Part shown: piece by piece, positions 1-6,844 of the stretch | How the letters are laid out: each line of letters begins with the position of its first letter | Position numbering within the stretch: position 1 is the first letter of the stretch | DNA from: Desulfobacterales bacterium | Lineage (GTDB): Bacteria; Desulfobacterota; Dissulfuribacteria; Dissulfuribacterales; JAMONC01 | Direction: 5' to 3' | Length of the DNA: 12,980 nt | Assembly: GCA_027066725.1 (NCBI GenBank) | Contig: JAMONC010000124.1 | Location: 1-12,980 of the forward strand | Program-made: the position numbers and the translations under genes | The notes under the pieces: model-generated | Database searches by the model: none | The model's input: only the letters and a program-made list of their open reading frames with translations | Told to the model about the DNA's origin: nothing

Positions 1-1
1 C

Positions 2-322
2 AAGGTAGATGAAGACACCTTAATGACAATTGCCCTTGAGGCAGGTGCAGATGATCTTCAAGAGCAAGAAAAAGAATGGGAGATACATACAAGTCCTGAA
101 GATTTTGAAAAGGTAAAGGCTGAGTTAGAAAAAAATTCTATTCCATTTGTCTCTGCTCAGATCACAATGGTTCCAAAGACCACTGTAAAAATAGAAGATG
201 AGAAACAGGCAAGTCAGGTTCTAAAGCTTATGGAAGCACTTGAAGACCATGATGATGTCCAACATGTTTATGCCAATTTTGATATACCAGATGCAATATT
301 GGAGAAGGTAGCAGGTGGTTAA
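2..322 (+). CDS. yebC: YebC/PmpR family protein (DUF28/TACO1), C-terminal part only
   Basis: The reading frame is open from base 2, so the gene starts before the window. The first visible residues, KVDEDTLMTIALEAGADD, match the conserved middle of YebC-family proteins, and the domain runs to a TAA at 320-322. About 106 residues are present, against roughly 240-250 for the whole family. An ATG at base 23 lies inside the conserved block and is not the start. Family knowledge: YebC proteins have been described as transcriptional regulators, and more recently as ribosome-associated factors that help translate difficult stretches such as polyproline. The last 8 nt overlap the ruvC start, as in the yebC-ruvC clusters common in bacteria, which suggests co-transcription. 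The family call is secure; which of the two roles applies cannot be told from this fragment. Confidence 0.93.
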   Translation, partial: KVDEDTLMTIALEAGADDLQEQEKEWEIHTSPEDFEKVKAELEKNSIPFVSAQITMVPKTTVKIEDEKQASQVLKLMEALEDHDDVQHVYANFDIPDAILEKVAGG

Positions 323-809
323 TATAATTGGGGTTGATCCTGGTTCAAATGCCACAGGCTACGGGATAGTTTGCCAAAAAGGATCTCAGCTTCAGTGTAT
401 AGATTTTGGTGTAATAAGGCCCAAAACGGGCCTTAGTCTTTTTGAACGCTTAGCTATTATATACGATGGTATCTTAGATGCTGTTAAAAGATATCAAGTA
501 GAGGAAGGTGCAATTGAGCAGGCCTTTCATTCTCTAAACTCAAAAACTGCTATTGTTCTTGGAGAGGTAAGAGGAGTGATAGCCTTATCATTAATTCATG
601 CTGGTGTTAAGGTAGAGGAGTATAGCCCAAGTCAGGTAAAGCAGGCTGTAGTTGGTTATGGTAGAGCTAGTAAAGATCAAGTACAATACATGGTAAAGAC
701 TATCTTAGGACTTAATAAGTTACCTCCTAAAGATGCTGCAGATGCTCTTGCTATAGGACTTTGCCATATTCAGATGCGACGCTTTAAAGCTAGTCAAAAG
801 ATTATTTGA
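315..809 (+). CDS. ruvC: Crossover junction endodeoxyribonuclease RuvC
   Basis: RuvC is the Holliday-junction resolvase. It acts as a dimer and cuts two strands of the junction held by RuvAB during recombinational repair. The 164-aa protein has the usual family length and a complete set of acidic active-site residues: D8 in IIGVDPGSNATGYG, E68 in GAIEQAFHSLN, and D140 and D143 in KDAADALAIGLCH. The start is a GTG, because the in-frame sequence continues straight into the conserved first strand and no ATG lies nearby. It overlaps the end of yebC by 8 nt, implying translational coupling. The stop is only 2 nt before the preferred ruvA start. No truncation or missing catalytic residue is visible. 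Confidence 0.97.
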   Translation: MVNIIGVDPGSNATGYGIVCQKGSQLQCIDFGVIRPKTGLSLFERLAIIYDGILDAVKRYQVEEGAIEQAFHSLNSKTAIVLGEVRGVIALSLIHAGVKVEEYSPSQVKQAVVGYGRASKDQVQYMVKTILGLNKLPPKDAADALAIGLCHIQMRRFKASQKII

Positions 810-811
810 TT

Positions 812-1435
812 ATGATAGGTCAATTAAAGGGTTATGTAATACATAGATGGGATCAAGGAGTTGTTTTAGATGTAAATGGGGTTGGTTATGAAGTATATAT
901 GCCAGATTCTAGTCTTTCTAAAATTATTTTAGATAAAAAAGAAATAACCCTTTACACCCATCTTGTTTTTAAAGAAGACAACGTATCTTTATTTGGTTTC
1001 TTAGATCGTTTTGACAGAGATATATTTAGACTTCTTCTTGAGGTTTCTGGGGTTGGTCCTAAGCTTGCTTTAAGTCTTCTTTCAAAACTATCTGGTATAG
1101 AGCTTTTAAATGTCCTTGCAAATGAGGATGTAAGAAGACTTCAGTCAATACACGGTGTAGGTAAAAAGACTGCAGCAAGGCTATGTGTTGATCTAAGAGA
1201 AAGGGCAAAAAAATTTTTAAAAATTAAAGAGGGAATAGAAATTAAATCACTATCTTATAAATCTGCTCTGGAAGATAGGTTAATAGATGATGTTATCTCA
1301 GCCCTTTTAAATCTAGGCTATTCATATAAAGAGGCTAAAGATGCAGTAAGTGGACTTGATTTAGATGAGATATCTAATGGAGATATTAAGCAACTTATTA
1401 CAAATGCATTAAAAAACCTTTCTAGCAAGAAATAA
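812..1435 (+). CDS. ruvA: Holliday junction branch migration protein RuvA
   Basis: RuvA binds four-way DNA junctions as a tetramer and recruits the RuvB motor for branch migration. From the ATG at 812 the protein is 207 aa and starts MIGQLKGYV, the family's standard opening. An earlier in-frame TTG at 806, overlapping the ruvC stop, would add two residues and is less likely. Visible parts are an N-terminal OB-fold (about residues 1-62, with VVLDVNGVGYEVY), two helix-hairpin-helix motifs (LEVSGVGPKLALSLL and SIHGVGKKTAARL), and a C-terminal RuvB-contact domain (DDVISALLNLGYSYKEAKDAV region). No convincing Shine-Dalgarno sequence precedes the start, so translation is probably coupled to ruvC. 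Unlike the common ruvCAB order, ruvB does not follow; gatC does. Confidence 0.96.
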   Translation: MIGQLKGYVIHRWDQGVVLDVNGVGYEVYMPDSSLSKIILDKKEITLYTHLVFKEDNVSLFGFLDRFDRDIFRLLLEVSGVGPKLALSLLSKLSGIELLNVLANEDVRRLQSIHGVGKKTAARLCVDLRERAKKFLKIKEGIEIKSLSYKSALEDRLIDDVISALLNLGYSYKEAKDAVSGLDLDEISNGDIKQLITNALKNLSSKK

Positions 1436-1447
1436 ACTTTAAGTTCT

Positions 1448-1475
1448 TGGGTTTCTTAAAAAGATGTGTTAATAA
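1448..1475 (+). promoter_or_regulatory. Possible sigma70-type promoter before gatC
   Basis: In the 87-nt gap between ruvA and gatC there is a TTGGGT (1448-1453), a 16-nt spacer and a TAATAA (1470-1475). Both boxes are imperfect and AT-rich DNA gives such matches by chance. It is listed because this is the widest gap in the rightward cluster and the natural place for a separate gatCA transcript to begin. Confidence 0.22.
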
Positions 1476-1511
1476 TTCTTTTAATTGTAATATAAAGTTT
1501 GATTTTGATAT

Positions 1512-1517
1512 GGAGGG
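1512..1517 (+). promoter_or_regulatory. Ribosome binding site that sets the gatC start
   Basis: GGAGGG lies 5 nt before the GTG at 1523. It favours that GTG over an upstream in-frame TTG at 1499, which has no such site and would add eight residues not expected for GatC. Confidence 0.75.
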
Positions 1518-1522
1518 CTATT

Positions 1523-1807
1523 GTGAAGATAACAATTGATGAGATTAAACACGTTGCAGATCTTGCGAGGCTTACATTTTCTGAAGAAGAGCTTAAATCA
1601 TTTTCCAAACAGTTAAATGATATCCTTACCTATGTAGATAAACTAGGTGAGCTAGATACTTCAGGCGTTGAGCCAACATTTCATGCAATAGAGCTTGATA
1701 CTCCCTATAAGTCTGATGAAGTACATCAGGTAATTAGTAAAGAAGAGTCTTTATCTAATGCTCCAGAGAGAGAAGAAGACTTTTTTGTAGTACCAAGGGT
1801 TATTTAA
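1523..1807 (+). CDS. gatC: Asp-tRNA(Asn)/Glu-tRNA(Gln) amidotransferase subunit C
   Basis: GatC is the small subunit that wraps around GatA and stabilises the GatCAB complex. That complex converts misacylated Glu-tRNA(Gln) and/or Asp-tRNA(Asn) to the correct aminoacyl-tRNAs in the cytoplasm. The 94-aa protein has normal length and typical features: the helical opening ITIDEIKHVADLARLTFSEEE, the QLNDILTYVDKLGELDTSGVEP core, and the C-terminal PEREEDFFVVPRVI, which matches the usual 'APEREDGFFVVPRVI' ending. The start is the GTG placed by a good GGAGGG site. gatA follows after 52 nt. The presence of gatCA implies the organism uses the indirect route for Gln-tRNA, Asn-tRNA or both; which one cannot be decided here. 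Confidence 0.96.
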   Translation: MKITIDEIKHVADLARLTFSEEELKSFSKQLNDILTYVDKLGELDTSGVEPTFHAIELDTPYKSDEVHQVISKEESLSNAPEREEDFFVVPRVI

Positions 1808-1859
1808 CTTTTTATAAGATGATAAATTAAAAAATTTTCATTAAGATAGGGGTAGTAAC

Positions 1860-3338
1860 ATGTCTGAGATAACAGAGCTTACGGTATATGAATTAAGTGA
1901 GAAATTAAAGGCAAAAGAGGTTTCTTGTGAGGATGTAACAAAGGCATATTTAGAGCAGATAGAAAGAATTGATCCTTTAGTAAAGTCATATCTGACAGTT
2001 ACAAAAGATATTGCAATAAAACAAGCTAAAAAGGCTCAAGAAAAGATAGATAGCAATAACTGGCAGCCTTTTACTGGGGTCCCTTTAGGGATAAAAGATG
2101 TTCTTTGCACAAAAGGAGTAAGGACTACTTGTGCATCAAAGATGCTTGAGAATTTCGTTCCTCCTTATGATGCAACAGTTATTGAAAAATTAAAGGAGCA
2201 AGGGGCAGTATTTTTAGGAAAGCTCAATATGGATGAATTTGCAATGGGCTCTTCTACAGAGAACTCTGCCTTTTTCCCAACACACAATCCTTGGGATTTA
2301 GATAGGGTCCCTGGAGGTTCAAGTGGAGGATCTGCTGCTGCTGTATCTGCAAGGCTTTGCGCTGCCTCTCTTGGTTCAGATACAGGAGGCTCTATACGTC
2401 AGCCTGCTTCTCATTGTGGAGTAGTGGGCATGAAGCCAACCTATGGCAGGGTCTCTCGTTTTGGACTTGTTGCATTTGCATCTTCTTTAGATCAAGTAGG
2501 GCCAATTTGTAGGGACATAAAAGACTGTGCAATGCTTATGAATGTAATTTCTGGACACGATCCTAAAGATTCTACTTCTGTGGATTTCCCTGTACCTGAT
2601 TATCTTGAGAGTCTAAAAGAGGCAGAGACCTTTATAAAAGGATTAAAAATAGGGCTTCCAAAAGAATATTTTGTTTCTGGTTTAGACAAAGAGGTAGAAG
2701 AGTCTGTAAAGGCAGCAATAAATAAGCTTTCTAGTCTTGGAGCAGAGATCATTGAGATTTCTCTTCCTCATACCGAATACGCAATTGCTACTTACTATCT
2801 TATTGCCCCAGCAGAGGCATGTTCTAACCTTTCACGCTACGATGGAGTAAAATATGGCTTTAGGGCAAAGGAATATCAAAATCTTTCTGAGATGTATAAA
2901 AAGACTCGCGCCCAAGGCTTTGGACCAGAGGTAAAGAGACGTATTATGATAGGAACTTACGCCCTTTCCGCAGGCTATTATGATGCATATTATAAAAAGG
3001 CATCACAGGTACGCACCTTGATTATAAAAGATTTTAAAGACGCCTTTAATAAATGCGATGTAATAGCAACCCCTGTAACACCTACCCCAGCATTTAAGTT
3101 AGGAGAGAAACTTGACGATCCTCTTCAAATGTATCTCTCTGATATATTTACAATCTCTGTTAACCTAGCAGGAATCCCAGGGCTTTCAATGCCATGTGCT
3201 ATTTCTAGTAAAGGGCTTCCTATAGGTATTCAATTTATGTCCGATTATTTTAAAGAAGACGTACTATTAAAAGTTGGTTATATGCTTGAACAAAATTTGG
3301 CCCTTGGCCGAAAAATACCAAAAGTACTTAAAGATTAG
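1860..3338 (+). CDS. gatA: Asp-tRNA(Asn)/Glu-tRNA(Gln) amidotransferase subunit A
   Basis: GatA is the amidase subunit of GatCAB. It hydrolyses glutamine or asparagine and channels ammonia to GatB for transamidation of tRNA-bound Glu or Asp. The 492-aa protein has full family length. The amidase-signature catalytic triad is intact: K79 (PLGIKD), S154 (PGGSSGGS) and the nucleophile S178 (GSDTGGSIRQPAS). The stretch KLNMDEFAMGSSTENS, typical of GatA rather than other amidases, is at 121-136. The ATG at 1860 is preceded by an AGGGG site about 7 nt upstream. gatC is just before it, which secures the assignment. gatB is not in the window, as is common when gatCA and gatB are unlinked. The next gene begins 8 nt after the stop, so gatA may be co-transcribed with the signalling genes that follow. 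Confidence 0.97.
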   Translation: MSEITELTVYELSEKLKAKEVSCEDVTKAYLEQIERIDPLVKSYLTVTKDIAIKQAKKAQEKIDSNNWQPFTGVPLGIKDVLCTKGVRTTCASKMLENFVPPYDATVIEKLKEQGAVFLGKLNMDEFAMGSSTENSAFFPTHNPWDLDRVPGGSSGGSAAAVSARLCAASLGSDTGGSIRQPASHCGVVGMKPTYGRVSRFGLVAFASSLDQVGPICRDIKDCAMLMNVISGHDPKDSTSVDFPVPDYLESLKEAETFIKGLKIGLPKEYFVSGLDKEVEESVKAAINKLSSLGAEIIEISLPHTEYAIATYYLIAPAEACSNLSRYDGVKYGFRAKEYQNLSEMYKKTRAQGFGPEVKRRIMIGTYALSAGYYDAYYKKASQVRTLIIKDFKDAFNKCDVIATPVTPTPAFKLGEKLDDPLQMYLSDIFTISVNLAGIPGLSMPCAISSKGLPIGIQFMSDYFKEDVLLKVGYMLEQNLALGRKIPKVLKD

Positions 3339-3346
3339 GTAAAGGA

Positions 3347-3649
3347 ATGCAGCGAATATCTATTAAAAGGGCTGAACCAGGGATGGTACTTGCCAAAGAT
3401 GTTATGGCCCCTGATGGTAGAATACTTTGTGGTAAATCTACTAAACTGACTCCAGAGATACTTGAACGTCTTAGCAAGATAGGGGTTACCTCTCTTTATG
3501 TACAGGCAAATAAAAAACAAAGTGCCCAGATCTTAAAGGCAAATCTTGCCCAGCTTAAGATGCGTTTTGAAAAAGTAAAAGATGATCCAGTACTTGTTGC
3601 CCTTATGAACACTATTGGTGAATATTGGATAGAAGTTCAAAAAGGATAA
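3347..3649 (+). CDS. Small stand-alone protein resembling the N-terminal module of HD-GYP proteins
   Basis: This is a 100-aa cytoplasmic protein with no signal peptide or membrane segment. Residues 1-52 (ISIKRAEPGMVLAKDVMAPDG ... LTPEILERLSKIGVTSLYV) look like the small beta-rich domain often found at the N-terminus of HD-GYP and related c-di-GMP signalling proteins, where 'L.PGMVLA.DV...G..L...G..LT...I..L...GI..V.V' recurs. Residues 53-100 are a charged helical region including FEKVKDDPVLVALMNTI. The ATG at 3347 has an AAAGGA just upstream, 8 nt after the gatA stop. The HDOD gene starts 18 nt downstream, so the domain probably works with that protein, perhaps as a detached sensor or partner subunit. 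The similarity call is from memory of the motif; the partnership is inference. The function is not known to me. Confidence 0.8.
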   Translation: MQRISIKRAEPGMVLAKDVMAPDGRILCGKSTKLTPEILERLSKIGVTSLYVQANKKQSAQILKANLAQLKMRFEKVKDDPVLVALMNTIGEYWIEVQKG

Positions 3650-3652
3650 TTA

Positions 3653-3658
3653 GAGGTG
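3653..3658 (+). promoter_or_regulatory. Ribosome binding site supporting the TTG start of the HDOD gene
   Basis: GAGGTG lies 9 nt before the TTG at 3668. No ATG or GTG with a usable site lies near the start of the conserved region, so this site decides for the TTG. Confidence 0.6.
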
Positions 3659-3667
3659 TAATAAGCT

Positions 3668-4540
3668 TTGCAACCAGAAGAGATACAAAGAAAGCTAAAA
3701 AATGTTCAAACCCTTCCTACAATTCCTCCTATAGTTACAAAGCTAAATGAGATGGTAGAAGATGAAAATACTACAGCCTTTCAGTTAGGGGAGGTTATAG
3801 AAACAGATCAGGTTTTAACATCTAAGTTGTTAAAGATGGTAAATTCATCTTTTTTTGGCTTTCCAAAGAGGATATCCACTGTTTCTAATGCGATAGTGCT
3901 TTTAGGCTTTAATGTCATTAAGACCTTAATAGTTACATCTTCTATATTTGAGGTAATGCAGGCATCAGATCTGGGACTTTGGGAACACTCTCTTGGTTGT
4001 GCTACTGCTGCTGGTATATTAGCTAAAAAAAGAAATATCACAAATCCTGAAGAGATCTCTACAGCAGGCCTTATCCATGATCTTGGCAAGATTGTAATAA
4101 AGGCAGAGCTTCCAGATGAATACAATAAGATTTTAAATCTTGTAAAAGAAAAGTCTATACCTATGAGAGATGCAGAGCTTGAGGTATTGGGTGTAAGTCA
4201 TGAGACCATAGCTAGTTGGCTTATTAGCAATTGGAATCTTCCAGCAAGATTAGTGATTCCGGTTGAATATCATCATCATCCACATGAAGCAAAAGAATAT
4301 AAGAATATTGCAGCAATCTGTCACTTTGCCGATATACTAATCAGGGCTTTAGGAGTAGGAGATGGGGGAGACCCTTGGGTCCCAAAGCTAGATCATGATG
4401 CTTGGGAACTTATAAAGTTTACTAAGAAAGAGATAAAAGAGGTCATAAAAGAGATAGAAGATAGACTTATTGATATAGAAGAATTTGCAGAGGAAATGCA
4501 GGGCTTATCAAATGGCAAGGATAGCACTTCTAACACCTGA
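3668..4540 (+). CDS. HDOD domain protein with retained HD metal-ligand residues
   Basis: HDOD domains are relatives of HD phosphohydrolases found in bacterial signalling proteins, and are usually regarded as non-catalytic scaffolds. The 290-aa protein opens with the typical helix and LPTIPPIVTKL motif (16-26), followed by IETDQVLTSKLLKMVNSSFFGF (about 44-65) and VSNAIVLLGFNVIKTL (72-87), all classic HDOD signatures. Unusually full HD chemistry is visible: H107 (LWEHS), H137-D138 (GLIHDLGK), H178 (GVSHET), H202-H204 (EYHHHP) and H219/D222 (CHFADIL). There is no GYP motif. The start is a TTG with a GAGGTG site 9 nt upstream. The gene sits between a small HD-GYP-type N-terminal module and a GGDDF protein whose start overlaps its last 29 nt, which argues for one co-translated signalling unit. 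Residues 250-290 form a charged helical tail. A hydrolase role is possible but unproven. Confidence 0.92.
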   Translation: MQPEEIQRKLKNVQTLPTIPPIVTKLNEMVEDENTTAFQLGEVIETDQVLTSKLLKMVNSSFFGFPKRISTVSNAIVLLGFNVIKTLIVTSSIFEVMQASDLGLWEHSLGCATAAGILAKKRNITNPEEISTAGLIHDLGKIVIKAELPDEYNKILNLVKEKSIPMRDAELEVLGVSHETIASWLISNWNLPARLVIPVEYHHHPHEAKEYKNIAAICHFADILIRALGVGDGGDPWVPKLDHDAWELIKFTKKEIKEVIKEIEDRLIDIEEFAEEMQGLSNGKDSTSNT

Positions 4541-5543
4541 TCGTTTTAATACTCAAGAAGATAAACTATGTCTTGAGGCAAAAGGACATACTGTTTTATC
4601 CAAAAAAAATATCACTCAAGCAATGGATGAACTTTTGGCTGATCCACCTGAACTTGTCATAATTCAAAAGGATATTCCAAAAGGCTTATCAAAAAGTGTT
4701 ATCCAGACCATAAAAAATGATCTTCAAATGGCTCTTATGCCAGTAATTTTGGTAGTTTCTGAACAAGACCTAATGAGTGGTGGGCTAGATTGGGATACCT
4801 ATCCTGTAGATGATGTCATTATGATAAATGCCAAGATAGAGGAGCTTATAACTAGAATAGAGCTTGCCCTTGCTCGCACCCATAGAGTGGCAGATAATAA
4901 CCCGCTTACAAAACTTCCTGGGAATTCCTCTATACTTAAAAACATTCAAGAGGTTATAAACTCAAAGGCCTCAAAGTCTGTTGGATATGTAGATATTGAT
5001 AACTTTAAACCATATAATGACCGCTATGGTTTTGCACGAGGTGATGAAGTAATAAGAATGGTTGCGCGTGTTCTTGTAAATGTGGTTAAGGAGTTTTGTG
5101 GCAATGAAGGTTTTGTAGGCCATATTGGTGGTGATGATTTTGTATTTATTGTTCCAAGTAAAAAGGTAGAGGCAGTTTGTGAAAATATTATTAGACACTT
5201 TGATTCTTTAATGCCTGTATTTTTGGATGAGGAAGACCTTAAAGCAGGTTGTTTTATAAGCAGGGATAGAAAAGGTAGAATACAAAAATTCCCTCTTACA
5301 AGCCTTTCTATAGCAGTTGTTCCTCTTGATAAAGAAAGATTTAAGCACTACGGTGAAGTAGCTGTTGTTGCAGCACAGGTAAAAAAGAAGGTAAAGCAGC
5401 TTCCTGGCAGCAACTTCTTAATTGATAGAAGAAAGGCAAAGAACAATTCAAAGAGAAATAGTCTAAAAAACCAAGATGATAAGTATCAAGAAAGGACTAC
5501 AGCTTCCTTTTTAAACGATGATTTTACATCTCCACCATTATAA
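4512..5543 (+). CDS. Degenerate receiver-GGDEF (GGDDF) protein, diguanylate cyclase-like
   Basis: GGDEF domains make cyclic di-GMP from two GTP. Residues 1-122 of this 343-aa protein have the length and strand pattern of a receiver domain, but at the position expected for the phospho-acceptor aspartate (LVIIQKDIP) there is Q52, so phosphorylation is unlikely. A linker motif, PLTKLPGN (131-138), leads into the GGDEF domain: YVDIDNFKPYNDRYGFARGDE (160-179) with putative metal ligand D161, then HIGGDDF (204-210). The signature is thus GGDDF, not GGDEF or GGEEF. No RxxD inhibitory site precedes it. Residues about 300-343 are polar and probably disordered. The ATG at 4512 is preferred; an in-frame TTG at 4485 would add nine residues. 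It overlaps the HDOD gene by 29 nt. Catalytic activity is uncertain; it may be a GTP or c-di-GMP sensor. Confidence 0.9.
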   Translation: MARIALLTPDRFNTQEDKLCLEAKGHTVLSKKNITQAMDELLADPPELVIIQKDIPKGLSKSVIQTIKNDLQMALMPVILVVSEQDLMSGGLDWDTYPVDDVIMINAKIEELITRIELALARTHRVADNNPLTKLPGNSSILKNIQEVINSKASKSVGYVDIDNFKPYNDRYGFARGDEVIRMVARVLVNVVKEFCGNEGFVGHIGGDDFVFIVPSKKVEAVCENIIRHFDSLMPVFLDEEDLKAGCFISRDRKGRIQKFPLTSLSIAVVPLDKERFKHYGEVAVVAAQVKKKVKQLPGSNFLIDRRKAKNNSKRNSLKNQDDKYQERTTASFLNDDFTSPPL

Positions 5544-5566
5544 AATTTATTATTTATTTAAATTAG

Positions 5567-6388
5567 TTATTTAGTAAAAAGTTTTTCCCCATCTTTTCTA
5601 TACATCCAGATAAATATTCCTATGATAAGTATAATAAGTGATAATATTTGCCCCATTGTAACCCAACCCCAAAGTATAAAACCAAGCTGTGGGTCTGGTT
5701 CTCTAAAGAATTCTGCAAATATCCTTACAATGCCATAAAGCATAAGAAAAAGTGCTACTTTTCTACCTGTTGCCCAGTTTTTATTTCTTATTGGCCAAAG
5801 AATTAAAAATAGAAGGACACCTTCTAAAAATGCTTCATATAATTGAGAAGGATGTCTTGGGATAGGGCCACCTGCTGGGAATACCATTGCCCAAGGGACA
5901 TTAGTTGGTCTTCCATATAGCTCACCATTTATAAAGTTTCCTATTCTTCCGCAGCCTAAACCAATTGGGGCAGTTACAACAAATCTATCCCCCCAAAGCC
6001 ATGGGTTTAGATTATGTCTTTTGCAATATATTGCACATGCTGCTACTGCCCCTGCTAATCCTCCGTGAAATGACATACCACCATGCCATGTTTCAAAGAT
6101 TTCTATAGGATGTTTCATATAATAAGGAAGGTTATAAAAAATTACATACCCAATACGTCCACCTAAAACTACACCAATTGCTCCATATAATATGAGATTA
6201 TCTAGGTGATAGAATTCTTGTTCTATTTCTTCTTTTGTTTTTCCTAAAACATGAGCTTGTTCTTTTATTTGTTTTCTTACAAGAAAATAAGTAGATAAAA
6301 AGCCAATGAGATACATTACTCCATACCATCTAATGGCAAGAGGGCCAACTTTTACAATTACAGGATTTATATGTGGATAAGGAATCAT
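5567..6388 (-). CDS. lgt: Prolipoprotein diacylglyceryl transferase Lgt
   Basis: Lgt is an inner-membrane enzyme that moves the diacylglyceryl group of phosphatidylglycerol onto the lipobox cysteine of prolipoproteins, the first step of lipoprotein maturation. The 273-aa protein has normal length and several membrane segments (for example about 22-38, 66-85, 185-200, 211-228 and 240-262). Family motifs are all present: HGGMSFHGG (102-110, with the conserved His), the Lgt signature GCGRIGNFINGELYGR (145-160, with R148 and N151), HPSQLYEA (179-186) and VRIFAEFFREPD (221-232). The ATG at 6388 overlaps the stop of the 149-aa upstream gene (ATGA), so it is translationally coupled. It is the last gene of the leftward operon and converges on the GGDDF gene with only 23 nt between stops; no hairpin terminator is visible there. 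Confidence 0.97.
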   Translation of the reverse strand: MIPYPHINPVIVKVGPLAIRWYGVMYLIGFLSTYFLVRKQIKEQAHVLGKTKEEIEQEFYHLDNLILYGAIGVVLGGRIGYVIFYNLPYYMKHPIEIFETWHGGMSFHGGLAGAVAACAIYCKRHNLNPWLWGDRFVVTAPIGLGCGRIGNFINGELYGRPTNVPWAMVFPAGGPIPRHPSQLYEAFLEGVLLFLILWPIRNKNWATGRKVALFLMLYGIVRIFAEFFREPDPQLGFILWGWVTMGQILSLIILIIGIFIWMYRKDGEKLFTK

Positions 6389-6834
6389 TTGTCTATTTTT
6401 TCACGTAATTTTGTAAGATCTATTATTCTCTTAGCTTCTTTTTTGTTTGTTTTAGGAGATAGATGTTCTTTTTCATGAAGTTGTGTTTCTTCTTGAATAG
6501 GCTCCATTGGTGCCAAAACTGCATGAAGTAAATCTTGATATTGTCTTACGATCATAGGATTTAAATCTTTTTCAATAATATAGCAAGCCACTTTTTGTCT
6601 TTGGACTCTAATAGATGATGTTGTCATTGCTGCTAGTATATGAGGATGTACTAAGGGGCCTTTTTGTTGATCGTATATAACAGTGCATGGGAAATATACA
6701 TCAAAAAATGCAGCTTTTTCTAGAGCAAAAATAGCTGTCTCTGTTTGTCTATTATATCTTATCTCCCCTAGTATTAACCCTAAACCTTCAATACTAAGGA
6801 GCACTATCTCTTGGGCATTTTGTTTTAGCTTCAT
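6385..6834 (-). CDS. Unrecognised 149-aa protein between pcnB and lgt
   Basis: I do not recognise this protein. It is real by context: the ATG at 6834 has a strong AAGGAG site (6841-6846) with a 6-nt spacer, it starts 10 nt after the pcnB stop, and its own stop overlaps the lgt start by 4 nt. It has no signal peptide or membrane segment. Residues about 8-87 look beta-rich (IVLLSIEGLGLILGEIRYN, TAIFALEKAAFFDVYFP, CTVIYD, SIRVQRQKVACYIIE), with hydrophobic and charged residues alternating as in small beta-barrels. Residues 92-112 look helical, and 113-149 are charged and Glu/Lys-rich, ending KRIIDLTKLREKIDK. A small barrel of SH3 or Sm type, perhaps binding RNA, would fit a neighbour of poly(A) polymerase, but that is speculation. 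Confidence 0.85.
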   Translation of the reverse strand: MKLKQNAQEIVLLSIEGLGLILGEIRYNRQTETAIFALEKAAFFDVYFPCTVIYDQQKGPLVHPHILAAMTTSSIRVQRQKVACYIIEKDLNPMIVRQYQDLLHAVLAPMEPIQEETQLHEKEHLSPKTNKKEAKRIIDLTKLREKIDK

Positions 6835-6844
6835 GATGAGCTCC

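Noticed and set aside
806..814. TTG at 806 as the ruvA start, giving a 4-nt overlap with ruvC
   Set aside because: The ATG at 812 gives the standard MIG opening of RuvA; the TTG would add two unconserved residues and has no ribosome binding site.
3335..3520. Minus-strand open frame opposite the small HD-GYP-type module gene
   Set aside because: It is antisense to a gene with good start signals and conserved motifs; its own composition shows no family features.
5544..5566. Possible bidirectional terminator between the converging GGDDF gene and lgt
   Set aside because: The 23 nt are almost all A and T with only a short TTTAAA palindrome and no GC stem.
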